Assembly (NCBI GenBank): GCA_038210495.1 | Contig: JBBQWR010000003.1 | Location: forward strand, 62,001 to 126,000 | Source of the DNA: JBBQWR01 sp038210495 | GTDB lineage: Bacteria; Planctomycetota; Planctomycetia; Pirellulales; DATAWG01 | DNA length: 64,000 nucleotides | Direction: 5' to 3' | Notes under the pieces: model-generated | Told to the model about the DNA's origin: nothing | Databases searched by the model: none | Seen by the model: the letters and a program-made list of their open reading frames with translations, nothing else | Translations under genes and position numbers: made by a program | Shown: one piece after another, positions 56,128 to 64,000 of the stretch | Position numbering within the stretch: the stretch's first letter is position 1 | Layout of the letters: each line of letters starts with the position of its first letter

Positions 56128-58140
56128 ATGTGCGAATTGAAACCGACTTGGCTCGCGGGTTTTGCGCGGCGGATGCTATCATACGCTGTGCGGGGCATCG
56201 CGATCGCTCTGTGCTGCCTGACGTTGCGGGGGGAAACGCATGGGGCCGATGTTCGACCATCGCGGGTTCGCAAGACGCCGGCGCCGACTTCGCCACCGCC
56301 GGTTAAGCGCGTGCCCCGCAATGCGCCGCCGGCGGTGGCGCCGCGAGTCGCGAAAGACGACCTTGTGGACACTTCCATCGATGGACTCGCCGCTGCCTGC
56401 CGGCGACAGGCCGAGCGGTTCTCGCCGATCGTGGCGGCGGACGTTGCCGCAGCGCGCAAGACGATGCTCTTCCGGCTCGATATTATGCGACCGCTGCTTC
56501 GTTCCCTCGGTGGGGCCGAATTCAATTGGCGAGACTATCTGCTTTGGGACAAAACGCGGCAAGTCGGCTCGACCGAACCGCTCGACCCAGCCGAGCTCGA
56601 TGAGATCGAGATTCGTTGGGAAAGCGCGATCGAAACTTGGCCGGCGCCCAAACTCGTCGATGCTTCGGAGGCCGTCCGAACGTGCATCGCTCGCGCGCGG
56701 GCCGAGGCAGCCCATCAGTCGGACCAGCGATATGCCGTGGAATGGAATGAACTTGCCGGGCTGCTGGCCGATTCGAAACGCGACACACAGGCGGTGCGAA
56801 ACAAAATTGCGGAGGCCGTCGTCGCCCGCGAGCGTTTGGGCGACGCGCCGCAATTGACGGCGGCGATCCGCCATGCGCTGGCCGGTCCCGACATCACGCT
56901 CCGCGCCGATGCGTCACTATTGAGTTCGATGCTGTCGTCCAGGATCGACGAGCCCTATCGGATCAATGGAATCTATGTCGGATCGCCGACGGTCGGCGTC
57001 GGCCGGCTCAAGGGCAGCATTGCGATCGAAACGGTCGCGTCGGCCGATTCTGCTCGTTGGTGGTTGCGATTCGTTGGCAATTCCGTCGCGACGACGACAG
57101 CCACGAGCAGCGGCACGACCGTGAACAGCCATGCGGTGACCGACCTGCGCGGCGAGCAACTGTTCGCGCTGGATTGCTTCGGGCTGGCCGCTCAGCCGAG
57201 CGTCGCCAGCGGTAACACGAAAATCATTTACGATCAAATCGTCGTCGCGGGCGGTCCGCTGCGGCGGCGAATCGCCGTCAATCGCACGTATGGCAGTCGC
57301 CCCGACGCGGAGCGGCAAAGCGCCGCCGAGGCCAGTCGTTCACTCGCTTCGCAACTGGATGTCGAAGGGGCGGCGGCCATTTCGCGCGTGAACCAAATCT
57401 TTTGGACGAACTTTCGCGATCCGTTCACGCGCGCGTCACTCGCGCCTCCGGTGGCCCATTTCCATTCCGACCGCGCCGGAATTTACGGCGAATGGCGCTG
57501 GACTCGTTCCGGCCAATTCGCGGCGCCCGCGCCGCGATTTGACTCGCGCGGCGGACTGATTTTCAGCGCGGACGCCGCCGCCATCGAGCAATTCCTCACC
57601 GCTTCAATTGGTGGGAAGAATCTGTCGGAGGACCAATTGGCGCAGCGACTGGGCCGCCCGGCGGACGACCCGTCTCACACTGGCCCCAGCCAACCGGCCC
57701 GGTCGCTCCAATTCGCGGACAAGCCGTGCGATGTTGAATTGGCCGACGGCCGGATCGCGCTCCGCTTTCACGTGCTCGGTCTGGAGTCGGCTGGCGTGCG
57801 CTATCCGGCGATGACGGCCGAGGCGGTGTTCACGCCGCTGCTCGAATCGGGGCAACTGCACTTCATCCGCGATGGCGGCTTTCGGACCCAATTGGTCGCC
57901 GAAGAGCTCTCCGACCAAAACATTCTGAGCGGCCGGCAACAGGCTTTGGGCGTCGGACTGCGGCGGTCGTTTAATCGCGCCTTGCCCGAGCGAATTTCGT
58001 GGTCGTCCGAAGGTCCCGACCAACCGTCGCGAAAGCCAACCAGCGGGGGCGTTCCGCTTGCGCCGCCGGCCGGTATGCGCGTGACGGCCGTCTCGATCGC
58101 CGAGGGCTGGTTGCAACTGGCTCTGACCAATAAAGATTGA
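56128..58140 (+). CDS. large secreted protein of the ABC/condensation operon
   Basis: 670 residues from an ATG at 56128 with GGGAG eight bases upstream. One membrane/signal segment (RRMLSYAVRGIAIALCCLTL) is followed by a proline-rich linker (about residues 45-75). A large soluble part with FNWRDYLLWDKTRQVGSTEP, EPYRINGIYVGSPTVGVGRL and DKPCDVELADGRIALRFHVL comes next. Beta-rich and repetitive, no enzyme motif was recognised. Planctomycete genomes carry similar proteins of unknown role. It lies 73 bp after the permease gene and the next gene begins 2 bp beyond its stop, which indicates one operon. Confidence 0.6.
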   Translation: MCELKPTWLAGFARRMLSYAVRGIAIALCCLTLRGETHGADVRPSRVRKTPAPTSPPPVKRVPRNAPPAVAPRVAKDDLVDTSIDGLAAACRRQAERFSPIVAADVAAARKTMLFRLDIMRPLLRSLGGAEFNWRDYLLWDKTRQVGSTEPLDPAELDEIEIRWESAIETWPAPKLVDASEAVRTCIARARAEAAHQSDQRYAVEWNELAGLLADSKRDTQAVRNKIAEAVVARERLGDAPQLTAAIRHALAGPDITLRADASLLSSMLSSRIDEPYRINGIYVGSPTVGVGRLKGSIAIETVASADSARWWLRFVGNSVATTTATSSGTTVNSHAVTDLRGEQLFALDCFGLAAQPSVASGNTKIIYDQIVVAGGPLRRRIAVNRTYGSRPDAERQSAAEASRSLASQLDVEGAAAISRVNQIFWTNFRDPFTRASLAPPVAHFHSDRAGIYGEWRWTRSGQFAAPAPRFDSRGGLIFSADAAAIEQFLTASIGGKNLSEDQLAQRLGRPADDPSHTGPSQPARSLQFADKPCDVELADGRIALRFHVLGLESAGVRYPAMTAEAVFTPLLESGQLHFIRDGGFRTQLVAEELSDQNILSGRQQALGVGLRRSFNRALPERISWSSEGPDQPSRKPTSGGVPLAPPAGMRVTAVSIAEGWLQLALTNKD

Positions 58141-58142
58141 TA

Positions 58143-59525
58143 ATGATTGATGGCCTAAGGAGGGCTCGCTCGCCCGTGCCGTTCCCTTTGCCGATTACGC
58201 CCTTCGAGTACTATTACTTGTTGGACGATTGTCCAAGTTACCCGATGACGTTTCCGGTCGACCTGCAATTCCGCGGCGAGTTGGATCGCGGACTATTCAC
58301 TGCCGCGCTCGCCGGGGCCGTCGACCGGCATCCCATGCTTCGGGCGTCGATCGACGACGGCGCCGCGCGGCCAACCTGGATTCCCTGCGCGGCGCAATTG
58401 GCTTGGCTCGACTGGGACGATGCGCGGCAGCCGATCGCGCATCCGGGGGGCGAATACATCGATCTGCGGCAAGAGGCGGGGCTGCGCGTCTGGGTGCGCA
58501 CCGGCGACGGCCAAACTCGCGTGCTGCTGCAATTCCATCATGCCTGTTGCGACGGAATCGCCGCAATCAAATTTATCGAAGACTTGTTAATCTGCTATGC
58601 CGATGCGCATGGCGGCAAGCCATTGGGAGAGACGCTCGGCGCCCTCGACCCGAAATCGCTCGCGAGTCGCGGCGATTTCAGTAAGCCGCACGCGGGCTCG
58701 CGATCGCGGTGGAGCCCGCTAGCCGAAGCCTGGGGGACCGCAAAGCATTGGTCCCGGGCGGTCGGCCGACGGCCGACGGTGCTTTCGGCGCCCGCGAACG
58801 TGCCCAGCGATTCGCTTCCGCTCGCGCCACCGATTTTGGATTTCTCCGTGACGACGCTCAGCGCCGAGCGCGTCCAGTCGCTTAAACATATTTCCACCGC
58901 GGCCGGCGCCTCGCTGAACGACCTGCTGCTGCGCGACATGTTTCTCGCGATCTCCAACTGGAACGATGGTTCTCACGCTAGCTCGCGCGGGCGCATATGG
59001 CTGAACGTGCCGATCAACTTGCGCCGCCGAATGGACCGCGCGATGCCGGCGGCGAATCGAATCAGTTTCGCGTTCGTCTCGCTCACGCCCCAGCAGTGCC
59101 GCGATCGGCGGGCGGCCCTCGCGTCGATCCACCGGCAAGTCCGCCAGATCCGCGAGCAAAACTCGGCGCGGCATTTCCTCGACGGCCTGGGGATTGCCCG
59201 AGATCTGGGAATTCTCCCCTGGGCGTTAAGCCGCAAGCGATCGCTGGCGACCATGGTTCACAGCAACTTGGGCCGCGTCTTCGCACGCGACGCACTGCCG
59301 CGAACCGAAGGCCGACTCACCTGCGGCGGCGCGATCTTGCAAACCGTCGCCGCCGTCCCGCCCGTCCGCCCCCTAACCCGCGGCGCAATCGCCATCACCG
59401 AATACGCGGGCGAACTGACTATCAGTCTACGCTGCGATGGGTCGCTATTCGAGCCCGCCGACAGACAATCGCTTCTCGACAAGTATGGGGAGAGACTAGA
59501 AGAATCAGTCGAACTCCGTTCATAA
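58143..59525 (+). CDS. stand-alone condensation-domain / WS-DGAT-like acyltransferase
   Basis: 460 residues from the ATG at 58143 (a GTG at 58176 with AAGGAGG about 13 bases upstream is a second possible start). LLQFHHACCDGIAAIKFIED contains the HHxxxDG active-site motif of condensation, epimerisation and WS/DGAT acyltransferases. The N-terminal half starts with FPLPITPFEYYYLLDDCPSY, the condensation-domain opening. There is no carrier or adenylation domain. It would join an acyl and an amine or alcohol, perhaps making a lipid or modifying a product handled by the ABC transporter. This is context inference. Confidence 0.72.
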   Translation: MIDGLRRARSPVPFPLPITPFEYYYLLDDCPSYPMTFPVDLQFRGELDRGLFTAALAGAVDRHPMLRASIDDGAARPTWIPCAAQLAWLDWDDARQPIAHPGGEYIDLRQEAGLRVWVRTGDGQTRVLLQFHHACCDGIAAIKFIEDLLICYADAHGGKPLGETLGALDPKSLASRGDFSKPHAGSRSRWSPLAEAWGTAKHWSRAVGRRPTVLSAPANVPSDSLPLAPPILDFSVTTLSAERVQSLKHISTAAGASLNDLLLRDMFLAISNWNDGSHASSRGRIWLNVPINLRRRMDRAMPAANRISFAFVSLTPQQCRDRRAALASIHRQVRQIREQNSARHFLDGLGIARDLGILPWALSRKRSLATMVHSNLGRVFARDALPRTEGRLTCGGAILQTVAAVPPVRPLTRGAIAITEYAGELTISLRCDGSLFEPADRQSLLDKYGERLEESVELRS

Positions 59526-59535
59526 GGCAAAATCC

Positions 59536-59792
59536 ATGAGTTATCAATTCCGCCCGATGTAGAAAAGCTCGTCAAAGAGCTGATGAGCAGCAACAAGTAT
59601 GAATCGGAAGACGAAATCCTACTTGATGCACTCCGTGTATTCAGGGAGCTGAAGGCTCGAGAAAAGCAACAACTCGCCGACGTGGCCATCGGGATTGACC
59701 AGGCCGACCGAGGGCTTGCCAGGTCACTTGACGTAAACGCTTTGATCGATCGCTGCACGCGTAAGCTGAACGAAGACGGCATCTTTGACTGA
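59536..59792 (+). pseudogene. ParD-like antitoxin gene with a 1-base frameshift
   Basis: The ATG at 59536 opens MSYQF, but the frame stops at 59560-59562. The normal family opening MSYQIPPDVEKLVKEL would appear if one A were present in CAATT at 59545-59549. After that point the other frame continues with PPDVEKLVKELMSSNKYESED and a helical tail (ALRVFRELKAREKQQLADVA; DVNALIDRCTRKLNEDGIFD), up to the TGA at 59790-59792. A ribbon-helix-helix antitoxin of the ParD/RHH type. The intact downstream ORF from 59583 would have lost the first strand. Alternative: sequencing error. No toxin gene is adjacent. Confidence 0.6.
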
Positions 59793-59811
59793 TGGAAAAC
59801 GTCCTTAGTCT

Positions 59812-61977
59812 CTACGGCTTCGCCGGCCCGAAGAATCTGGCGTCGATCTGGCTCTTGCCTTGCGCGATGTAGTAGTTGACCAGCTCCACACGAAGGGCGC
59901 GCGGGGAGAGTTGCTCTTTGTCCCAGAGCTGTGCTAGGCGGGCGTGGCGGGCGCGGAGTTCAGCGAGTTTGGTTCGCTCGCTGGCCGTGGCCGCGGCTTC
60001 CGGCGGGGGCGACGGGCCGTCGACCACCGCGCGGCGGGCGAGCATATATTCGCCGCTAGCGCCGTAAGCGACTTCGTCCAGCGTCTCAACCACGGCCGCC
60101 GCTTTGGCGCCGGCGACCAGGTCCATGCTCTTGTCCACGCCGTTGGCATTGGCCAGCGCCTCGGCTAGCAGCGGGTTCAACTTCGACGCCTCGGCTAGCT
60201 TTTGCCTTAGCGATTGGCCCAGGCTCGGCGTCGGATGCAGGACGTTCACTTTCAGGCCCGCGGCGAAGTGGTCGTAGATCGCCTCTTCGATTTCCCGCTG
60301 GGCGTTGTACATCGGCTCGCGGCGGCCGACGAGTTGCAGCTGGGTCGAGAACAGGGCGCCCGTGGGAGAGATGAACTTGTCGCCGAACGTCAGCCCGAGC
60401 TTGGCCAGATTCTCTTGCGTGTGGCCGCCGGCTGGGGCCTCGGGAATCGGGAAAAACTCCTCGCGCGCGAGCCCCGACTCTTGAGCGCAGAGCAGCAGAA
60501 AGCCCGCGCAATAGGTGTGGATCGTCGCGCCGGCGAGCGGCTTTCCCTTGAGGGCCTCGACCCGTTCGGTGCGGAAGTTGAGATCGAACTCGCTCGGGGC
60601 GCCGATCAGCGTCGCCGCCGCCGCGCCCATCTTTTGGGCCACATCGGCATCCGGATGACGAAGGAACACGTAGTTCAAACTGCGATCGACAAACGCATCG
60701 ACATTGGTCGCCGGGATCGTGGTTCCCCGCTCGGGCAGATCGACGAGTACCATGCGGCGAATCCCATCGGCGCCCGTTTCGGTCGTGACCACGCCCACGT
60801 GCGTAAACAGTCCCGGTGAAAGATCGGTGAATAGATTGTAAGGAGACGGATTGCGCATCAGGAGCCAATCGCCCGGTTCGACGTCGAACCGGCCGAGGCG
60901 CAGCTTATCGCCGACCAGTCCGGTCTTCGCCCGTTGCTCGAGCCATTTGGTGACATCGGCCAAGCGCGATTGCTCCGCCGGTTGCCACTGCTGCGGCGTC
61001 ACGTGGCCCAGTAGTTCCAGCAACTGTTTGGCAGTGATCGCTGGCGTGGGCGCCTTCGGATCTTGACCGGGCCGCAGGTCCTGCGGCAAGCCGATCTGGC
61101 GGAGCGTCTCCGCCGTGGCCAGCAGCAGACTGGGCGGTGTATTGAAATCGCGGGCGAATCGGGCCAACTGCGGCACGAGCTCCATATTGCCACTCGCGGA
61201 GACTAGGTCGAGCACTTTTTGCTTCAGCCGATTGCCGACGGCTTTGGCGGCCGGCGTGTCGTCGGCCGGTTGATCGAACAGGACCTCAATAACGACGGCG
61301 GCGCCGATCGCGCTATGGCGGCGGATCAGGTTGTCGAGCAATTGATCGCGGAGGACGGGAATTTCGACCACTTCTTCTTCGGCGAAGCTGAGCGCGTCGA
61401 ACGACGTGTATCGCAGCCGGCCGGAAAGATCGATCAGCCCGGCCGTGGTCGCCAAGTAATTCATGAGGGCCGTGTGGCGGCTCGCGGCGTCGAGCGCGGC
61501 GAAACCGACACGGGCTTGCAGTGTGCGGTCGAGCAGACGATCGACCCGGTCTTTGACGTCGAGAAGCACGCCGACCGCGTGCAGCATTTCCAAGCGGCGG
61601 ATTTTGTCGTCGAACCGAGTCAATTGAATGGCCCATTGGTCGACCGCGTCGGTTGCCTTACGAAGCTCGTCGATCTGCTGCTTTTGGTAACCGACGGCTG
61701 AGGCGGGAACGAAGGCCTCGAGCCGGTCGGTCCAAGCCAGGATCGCCGGCTCGTTCGGATTGGGGCGAAGCTTATCGTCCGCGGGGCCGTCGGAATCGGG
61801 GCCGTTGTTCTTGTCGCCACGCTCCTTGGCCGCCGCTTCTTGTTGCTCGCGGATTCGCTGTTGCAGGCGTGTACCGCGCTGGGCAAGTGCAGGCATCGCG
61901 GTTGCTAGCAGCACCGTCGCGACGCCAGTTACGAGCTTTGCCCAGTTCAAGCGACGATGACGAATTAGGCGGGACAT
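59812..61977 (-). CDS. secreted protein with permuted NlpC/P60 (YiiX-like) domain
   Basis: 721 residues. Signal peptide (LVTGVATVLLATAMPALAQR), then a charged linker and a helical region (about residues 75-330). Residues about 375-490 hold the catalytic part: GDWLLMRNPSP...GLFTHVGVVT (His) precedes ATIHTYCAGFLLLCAQESGL (Cys). This His-before-Cys order is the circularly permuted YaeF/YiiX version of the NlpC/P60 fold. The likely role is peptide-bond or lipid-amide hydrolysis in the envelope. The C-terminal 200 residues are helical. It is convergent with the ParD-like gene. Confidence 0.7.
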   Translation of the reverse strand: MSRLIRHRRLNWAKLVTGVATVLLATAMPALAQRGTRLQQRIREQQEAAAKERGDKNNGPDSDGPADDKLRPNPNEPAILAWTDRLEAFVPASAVGYQKQQIDELRKATDAVDQWAIQLTRFDDKIRRLEMLHAVGVLLDVKDRVDRLLDRTLQARVGFAALDAASRHTALMNYLATTAGLIDLSGRLRYTSFDALSFAEEEVVEIPVLRDQLLDNLIRRHSAIGAAVVIEVLFDQPADDTPAAKAVGNRLKQKVLDLVSASGNMELVPQLARFARDFNTPPSLLLATAETLRQIGLPQDLRPGQDPKAPTPAITAKQLLELLGHVTPQQWQPAEQSRLADVTKWLEQRAKTGLVGDKLRLGRFDVEPGDWLLMRNPSPYNLFTDLSPGLFTHVGVVTTETGADGIRRMVLVDLPERGTTIPATNVDAFVDRSLNYVFLRHPDADVAQKMGAAAATLIGAPSEFDLNFRTERVEALKGKPLAGATIHTYCAGFLLLCAQESGLAREEFFPIPEAPAGGHTQENLAKLGLTFGDKFISPTGALFSTQLQLVGRREPMYNAQREIEEAIYDHFAAGLKVNVLHPTPSLGQSLRQKLAEASKLNPLLAEALANANGVDKSMDLVAGAKAAAVVETLDEVAYGASGEYMLARRAVVDGPSPPPEAAATASERTKLAELRARHARLAQLWDKEQLSPRALRVELVNYYIAQGKSQIDARFFGPAKP

Positions 61978-62364
61978 AGGCTAACTTCTCCGCGATCCGA
62001 ACAATAGGCAAGATAGTACATCTATAACCGCTGAAATCGCGGATGTCGAATGGGCAAGGCGATGACGCCGCGACGTAGGATGGGGATCAAGAAAGCTTGC
62101 GAGATGCGAAGACCAAGGCGCGTCACGGGTACTTGACGAGCGGCCGGCTGGCTATTTAGGCTGTTAATCCGCGCAGGTAGCACCGCCAGAGCCGCGGTAT
62201 TTGATGTAACCAATTGCCCTTGCAAGCAGTTGCGGTCGGTCTATAATCCCCTAAATTGCAGTCATATCTTCGGAGCGGGTCCATTCTTCCGGCGACGACC
62301 CAGGACGGTTGTCACGGATTGCCTTTTCGCTCGACGATATCGCTGCGGACCGGTCGTATTGATC
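61978..62364. other. intergenic stretch upstream of tRNA-Gly
   Basis: 387 bases between a - strand gene start and tRNA-Gly. No small ORF with ribosome binding site and no repeat family member. A promoter for tRNA-Gly and trigger factor should lie here; no clear hexamers were found. Confidence 0.4.
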
Positions 62365-62437
62365 GCGGGTGTAGCTCAGTTGGTAGAGCACGACGTTGCC
62401 AACGTCGTTGTCGTGGGTTCGAACCCCATCACCCGCT
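62365..62437 (+). tRNA. tRNA-Gly (anticodon GCC)
   Basis: 73 nt. Acceptor GCGGGTG pairs with CACCCGC, D-arm AGCTCAGTTGGTAGAGC, anticodon stem CGACG/CGTCG with loop TTGCCAA (anticodon GCC, Gly), T-arm GTGGGTTCGAACCCCAT. Discriminator T, no encoded CCA. It lies 140 bp upstream of the trigger factor gene on the same strand. Confidence 0.95.
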
Positions 62438-62576
62438 TTTGGCAAGGGAATCTCGTGGTATCGGGCCACCCGCACCGGTGAAAAAGCCGCGTTTCGACTG
62501 GCGTAACCAGTTGCAGCGCTGACCGGCGCGTCGAATTCGCAATTCAATTTTTGGAAGCTTCGCCTGTTAGGATCCC

Positions 62577-64000
62577 ATGTCTGCTGAAGATCTCAAAGAA
62601 GACGACGAGTTGACCGCTCAAACTGACGCCGATTTGGATGCCGATGCGGAGGGGGACGCCGCCGAGGAAGAGCGGATTCCGCTCAATCTCGACGTGAAAA
62701 TCGATCGTCCCGGCGCCTGCCAACGGCACATCACTGTCACGGTCCCGCGCGAGGACGTCGAGCGATATTTCGACAAAGCGTTCAAGGAACTAATGCCGTC
62801 GGCCAACGTGCCCGGCTTTCGGGCCGGTCGCGCGCCGCGGAAATTGGTCGAGCACCGGTTTCGCAAGGACGTCGCCGATCAGGTGAAGGGCTCGCTTCTG
62901 ATGGATAGCTTGAGCCAGGTGACCGAGGACCAAAAGCTGGCCGCGATCAGCGAGCCCGACTTCGATCCGACGGCCGTCGAGCTGCCCGACGAAGGGCCGA
63001 TGACGTTCGAGTTCGATTTGGAAGTGCGGCCCGAGTTCGATCTGCCGAAGTGGCAAGGCCTGACGATCGAGCGTCCGACGCGCGATTACTCGCCGGCCGA
63101 CGTGGACCAAGAGCTGAAGCGGGTCATGGCCTCGCGCACTCGATTGACGCCGTTTGAGGGTCCTGCTCAGGCAGGCGATTTCGTCACCGCCACGATCTCG
63201 TTCAAGGATGGCGATACGACTCTGTCCGAGGCGATGGAGCGGACGATTCGCTTGGGCGCCACGTTGAATCTTCGCGACGGTCGAGTGGATAATTTCGCCC
63301 AGGCGATGGCCGGCGTCGAAGCAGGGCAAACGAAAACGCTGACCGTGGAAATGTCCGATGCGGCCGCCAACGAACATGTCCGCGGCAAGCCAATCCAGGC
63401 CGAATTCCATGTCCTCGAAGTCAAGAAATTGAATCTGCCCGAACTGACTCCCGAGCTACTCAAGGAATGGGGCGATTTCGACTCCGAAGGGGATCTGCGC
63501 GACGTCGTTAAGCAGAATCTTCAGCGGCAGTTGGTCTACCACCAGCAGCAGCGAGTCCGTCAGCAGGTGACCGCCTTGCTGACCGCCGCCGCCGATTGGG
63601 AGCTCCCGCCCGAAATGCTCCGCCGCCAAAGCAAGCGCGAGCTCGAGCGAGCGAAGCTCGAATGGCGTCGCAGTGGTTTCGCCGACGAGGAAATCGTCGC
63701 GCTGGAAAATCGGCTTCGCCAATCGAGCATGGACAACACGGCGCGGGCGCTCAAGGAGCACTTCATCCTCGAGCGGATCGCCGAAGAAGAAAACATCGAG
63801 GACTCGCCGGAGGATTACGATCACGAAATTCGGCTCATCGCAGATCAGAGCGGCGAGAGCGTTCGTCGGGTACGGGCGAAGCTCGAGCGGCAGGATTTAA
63901 TGGATGTCCTGCGGAATCAGATCATCGAAAACAAGACCATCGAATTAATCTTGTCCAAGGCCAGTTTCAAGGATGCGCCCTTCGTGCCCCAAAAGTCCGA
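62577..64000 (+). CDS. tig: trigger factor, 3' end outside the window
   Basis: The frame is open from the ATG at 62577 to the window edge, 474 codons. An acidic N-terminal extension of about 35 residues (DELTAQTDADLDADAEGD) precedes the ribosome-binding domain with VPGFRAGRAPRKLVEHRF, the TF signature GFRxGxxP. A PPIase domain follows (PAQAGDFVTATISFKDGDTT), then the long helical chaperone arms (EWGDFDSEGDLRDVVKQNLQ). It binds nascent chains at the ribosome exit tunnel. TAGGATCCC lies just before the ATG. clpP usually follows this gene, but that region is outside. Confidence 0.93.
   Translation, partial: MSAEDLKEDDELTAQTDADLDADAEGDAAEEERIPLNLDVKIDRPGACQRHITVTVPREDVERYFDKAFKELMPSANVPGFRAGRAPRKLVEHRFRKDVADQVKGSLLMDSLSQVTEDQKLAAISEPDFDPTAVELPDEGPMTFEFDLEVRPEFDLPKWQGLTIERPTRDYSPADVDQELKRVMASRTRLTPFEGPAQAGDFVTATISFKDGDTTLSEAMERTIRLGATLNLRDGRVDNFAQAMAGVEAGQTKTLTVEMSDAAANEHVRGKPIQAEFHVLEVKKLNLPELTPELLKEWGDFDSEGDLRDVVKQNLQRQLVYHQQQRVRQQVTALLTAAADWELPPEMLRRQSKRELERAKLEWRRSGFADEEIVALENRLRQSSMDNTARALKEHFILERIAEEENIEDSPEDYDHEIRLIADQSGESVRRVRAKLERQDLMDVLRNQIIENKTIELILSKASFKDAPFVPQKS

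Overview
The window looks like a chromosomal segment of a Planctomycetota bacterium, most likely Pirellulales-like. This rests on high G+C, many start codons without a clear Shine-Dalgarno sequence, a PEP-CTERM surface protein, KDO/LPS-type envelope genes, a tetrahydromethanopterin-type biosynthesis gene next to a DUF447 gene, a DUF2760/Hsp70/Hsp70 gene set, W/Y-rich secreted proteins, and many dispersed hairpin-forming repeats between (and sometimes inside) genes. The assignment comes from gene content and was not checked by a search. I see no phage, IS transposase, CRISPR array or rRNA.

Layout. 0-3 kb: end of an acyl-CoA dehydrogenase-like gene, a ferritin-like gene, and a group of small stress or envelope genes (DUF3309, CsbD-like, DUF883-like). 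3-10 kb: a GT2-like glycosyltransferase, an HhH/HTH protein of unknown role and a giant AsmA-like protein. 10-10.6 kb: a + strand promoter and strong terminator with several hairpins but no convincing ORF between them (candidate structured RNA), then tRNA-Leu(GAG) on the - strand. 11-18.4 kb: an acyltransferase-3 gene and the DUF2760-Hsp70-Hsp70 operon (- strand). 18.6-22 kb: nagA-nagB-like amino-sugar genes (+) and an MFS transporter (-). 22-25.3 kb (-): SprT-like, PabA/TrpG amidotransferase, DUF447 and beta-RFAP synthase, probably supplying p-aminobenzoate and using it for a methanopterin-type cofactor. 25-29 kb: a secreted GH32 hydrolase, a repeat-rich gap and small genes. 29.5-42.4 kb (+): kdsD, kdsC, a giant LptA/LptC-like protein, a TPR protein, ExbB, ExbD and a terpenoid-cyclase-fold protein, an envelope locus. 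42.6-43.6 kb: two TatA-like genes and tRNA-Val(CAC). 43.8-50.5 kb: PEP-CTERM protein, IPMDH-family dehydrogenase, thermonuclease-like, HNH, ferredoxin, sigma factor, LexA and a 40-residue zinc-ribbon peptide. 50.6-59.8 kb: a DUF3352-like secreted protein, then an ABC ATPase/FtsX-type permease/secreted protein/condensation-domain operon and a frameshifted ParD-like antitoxin. 59.8-64 kb: a secreted protein with a permuted NlpC/P60 (YiiX-like) domain, tRNA-Gly(GCC) and the start of trigger factor.

The strongest points for follow-up are the candidate structured RNA at about 9985-10343, the co-linear pabA-DUF447-mptG operon with an 8x heptamer repeat just upstream of the last gene, the KDO-Lpt-TPR-ExbBD locus, the ABC/condensation operon, and at least five families of palindromic repeats, some of which have entered reading frames in frame.
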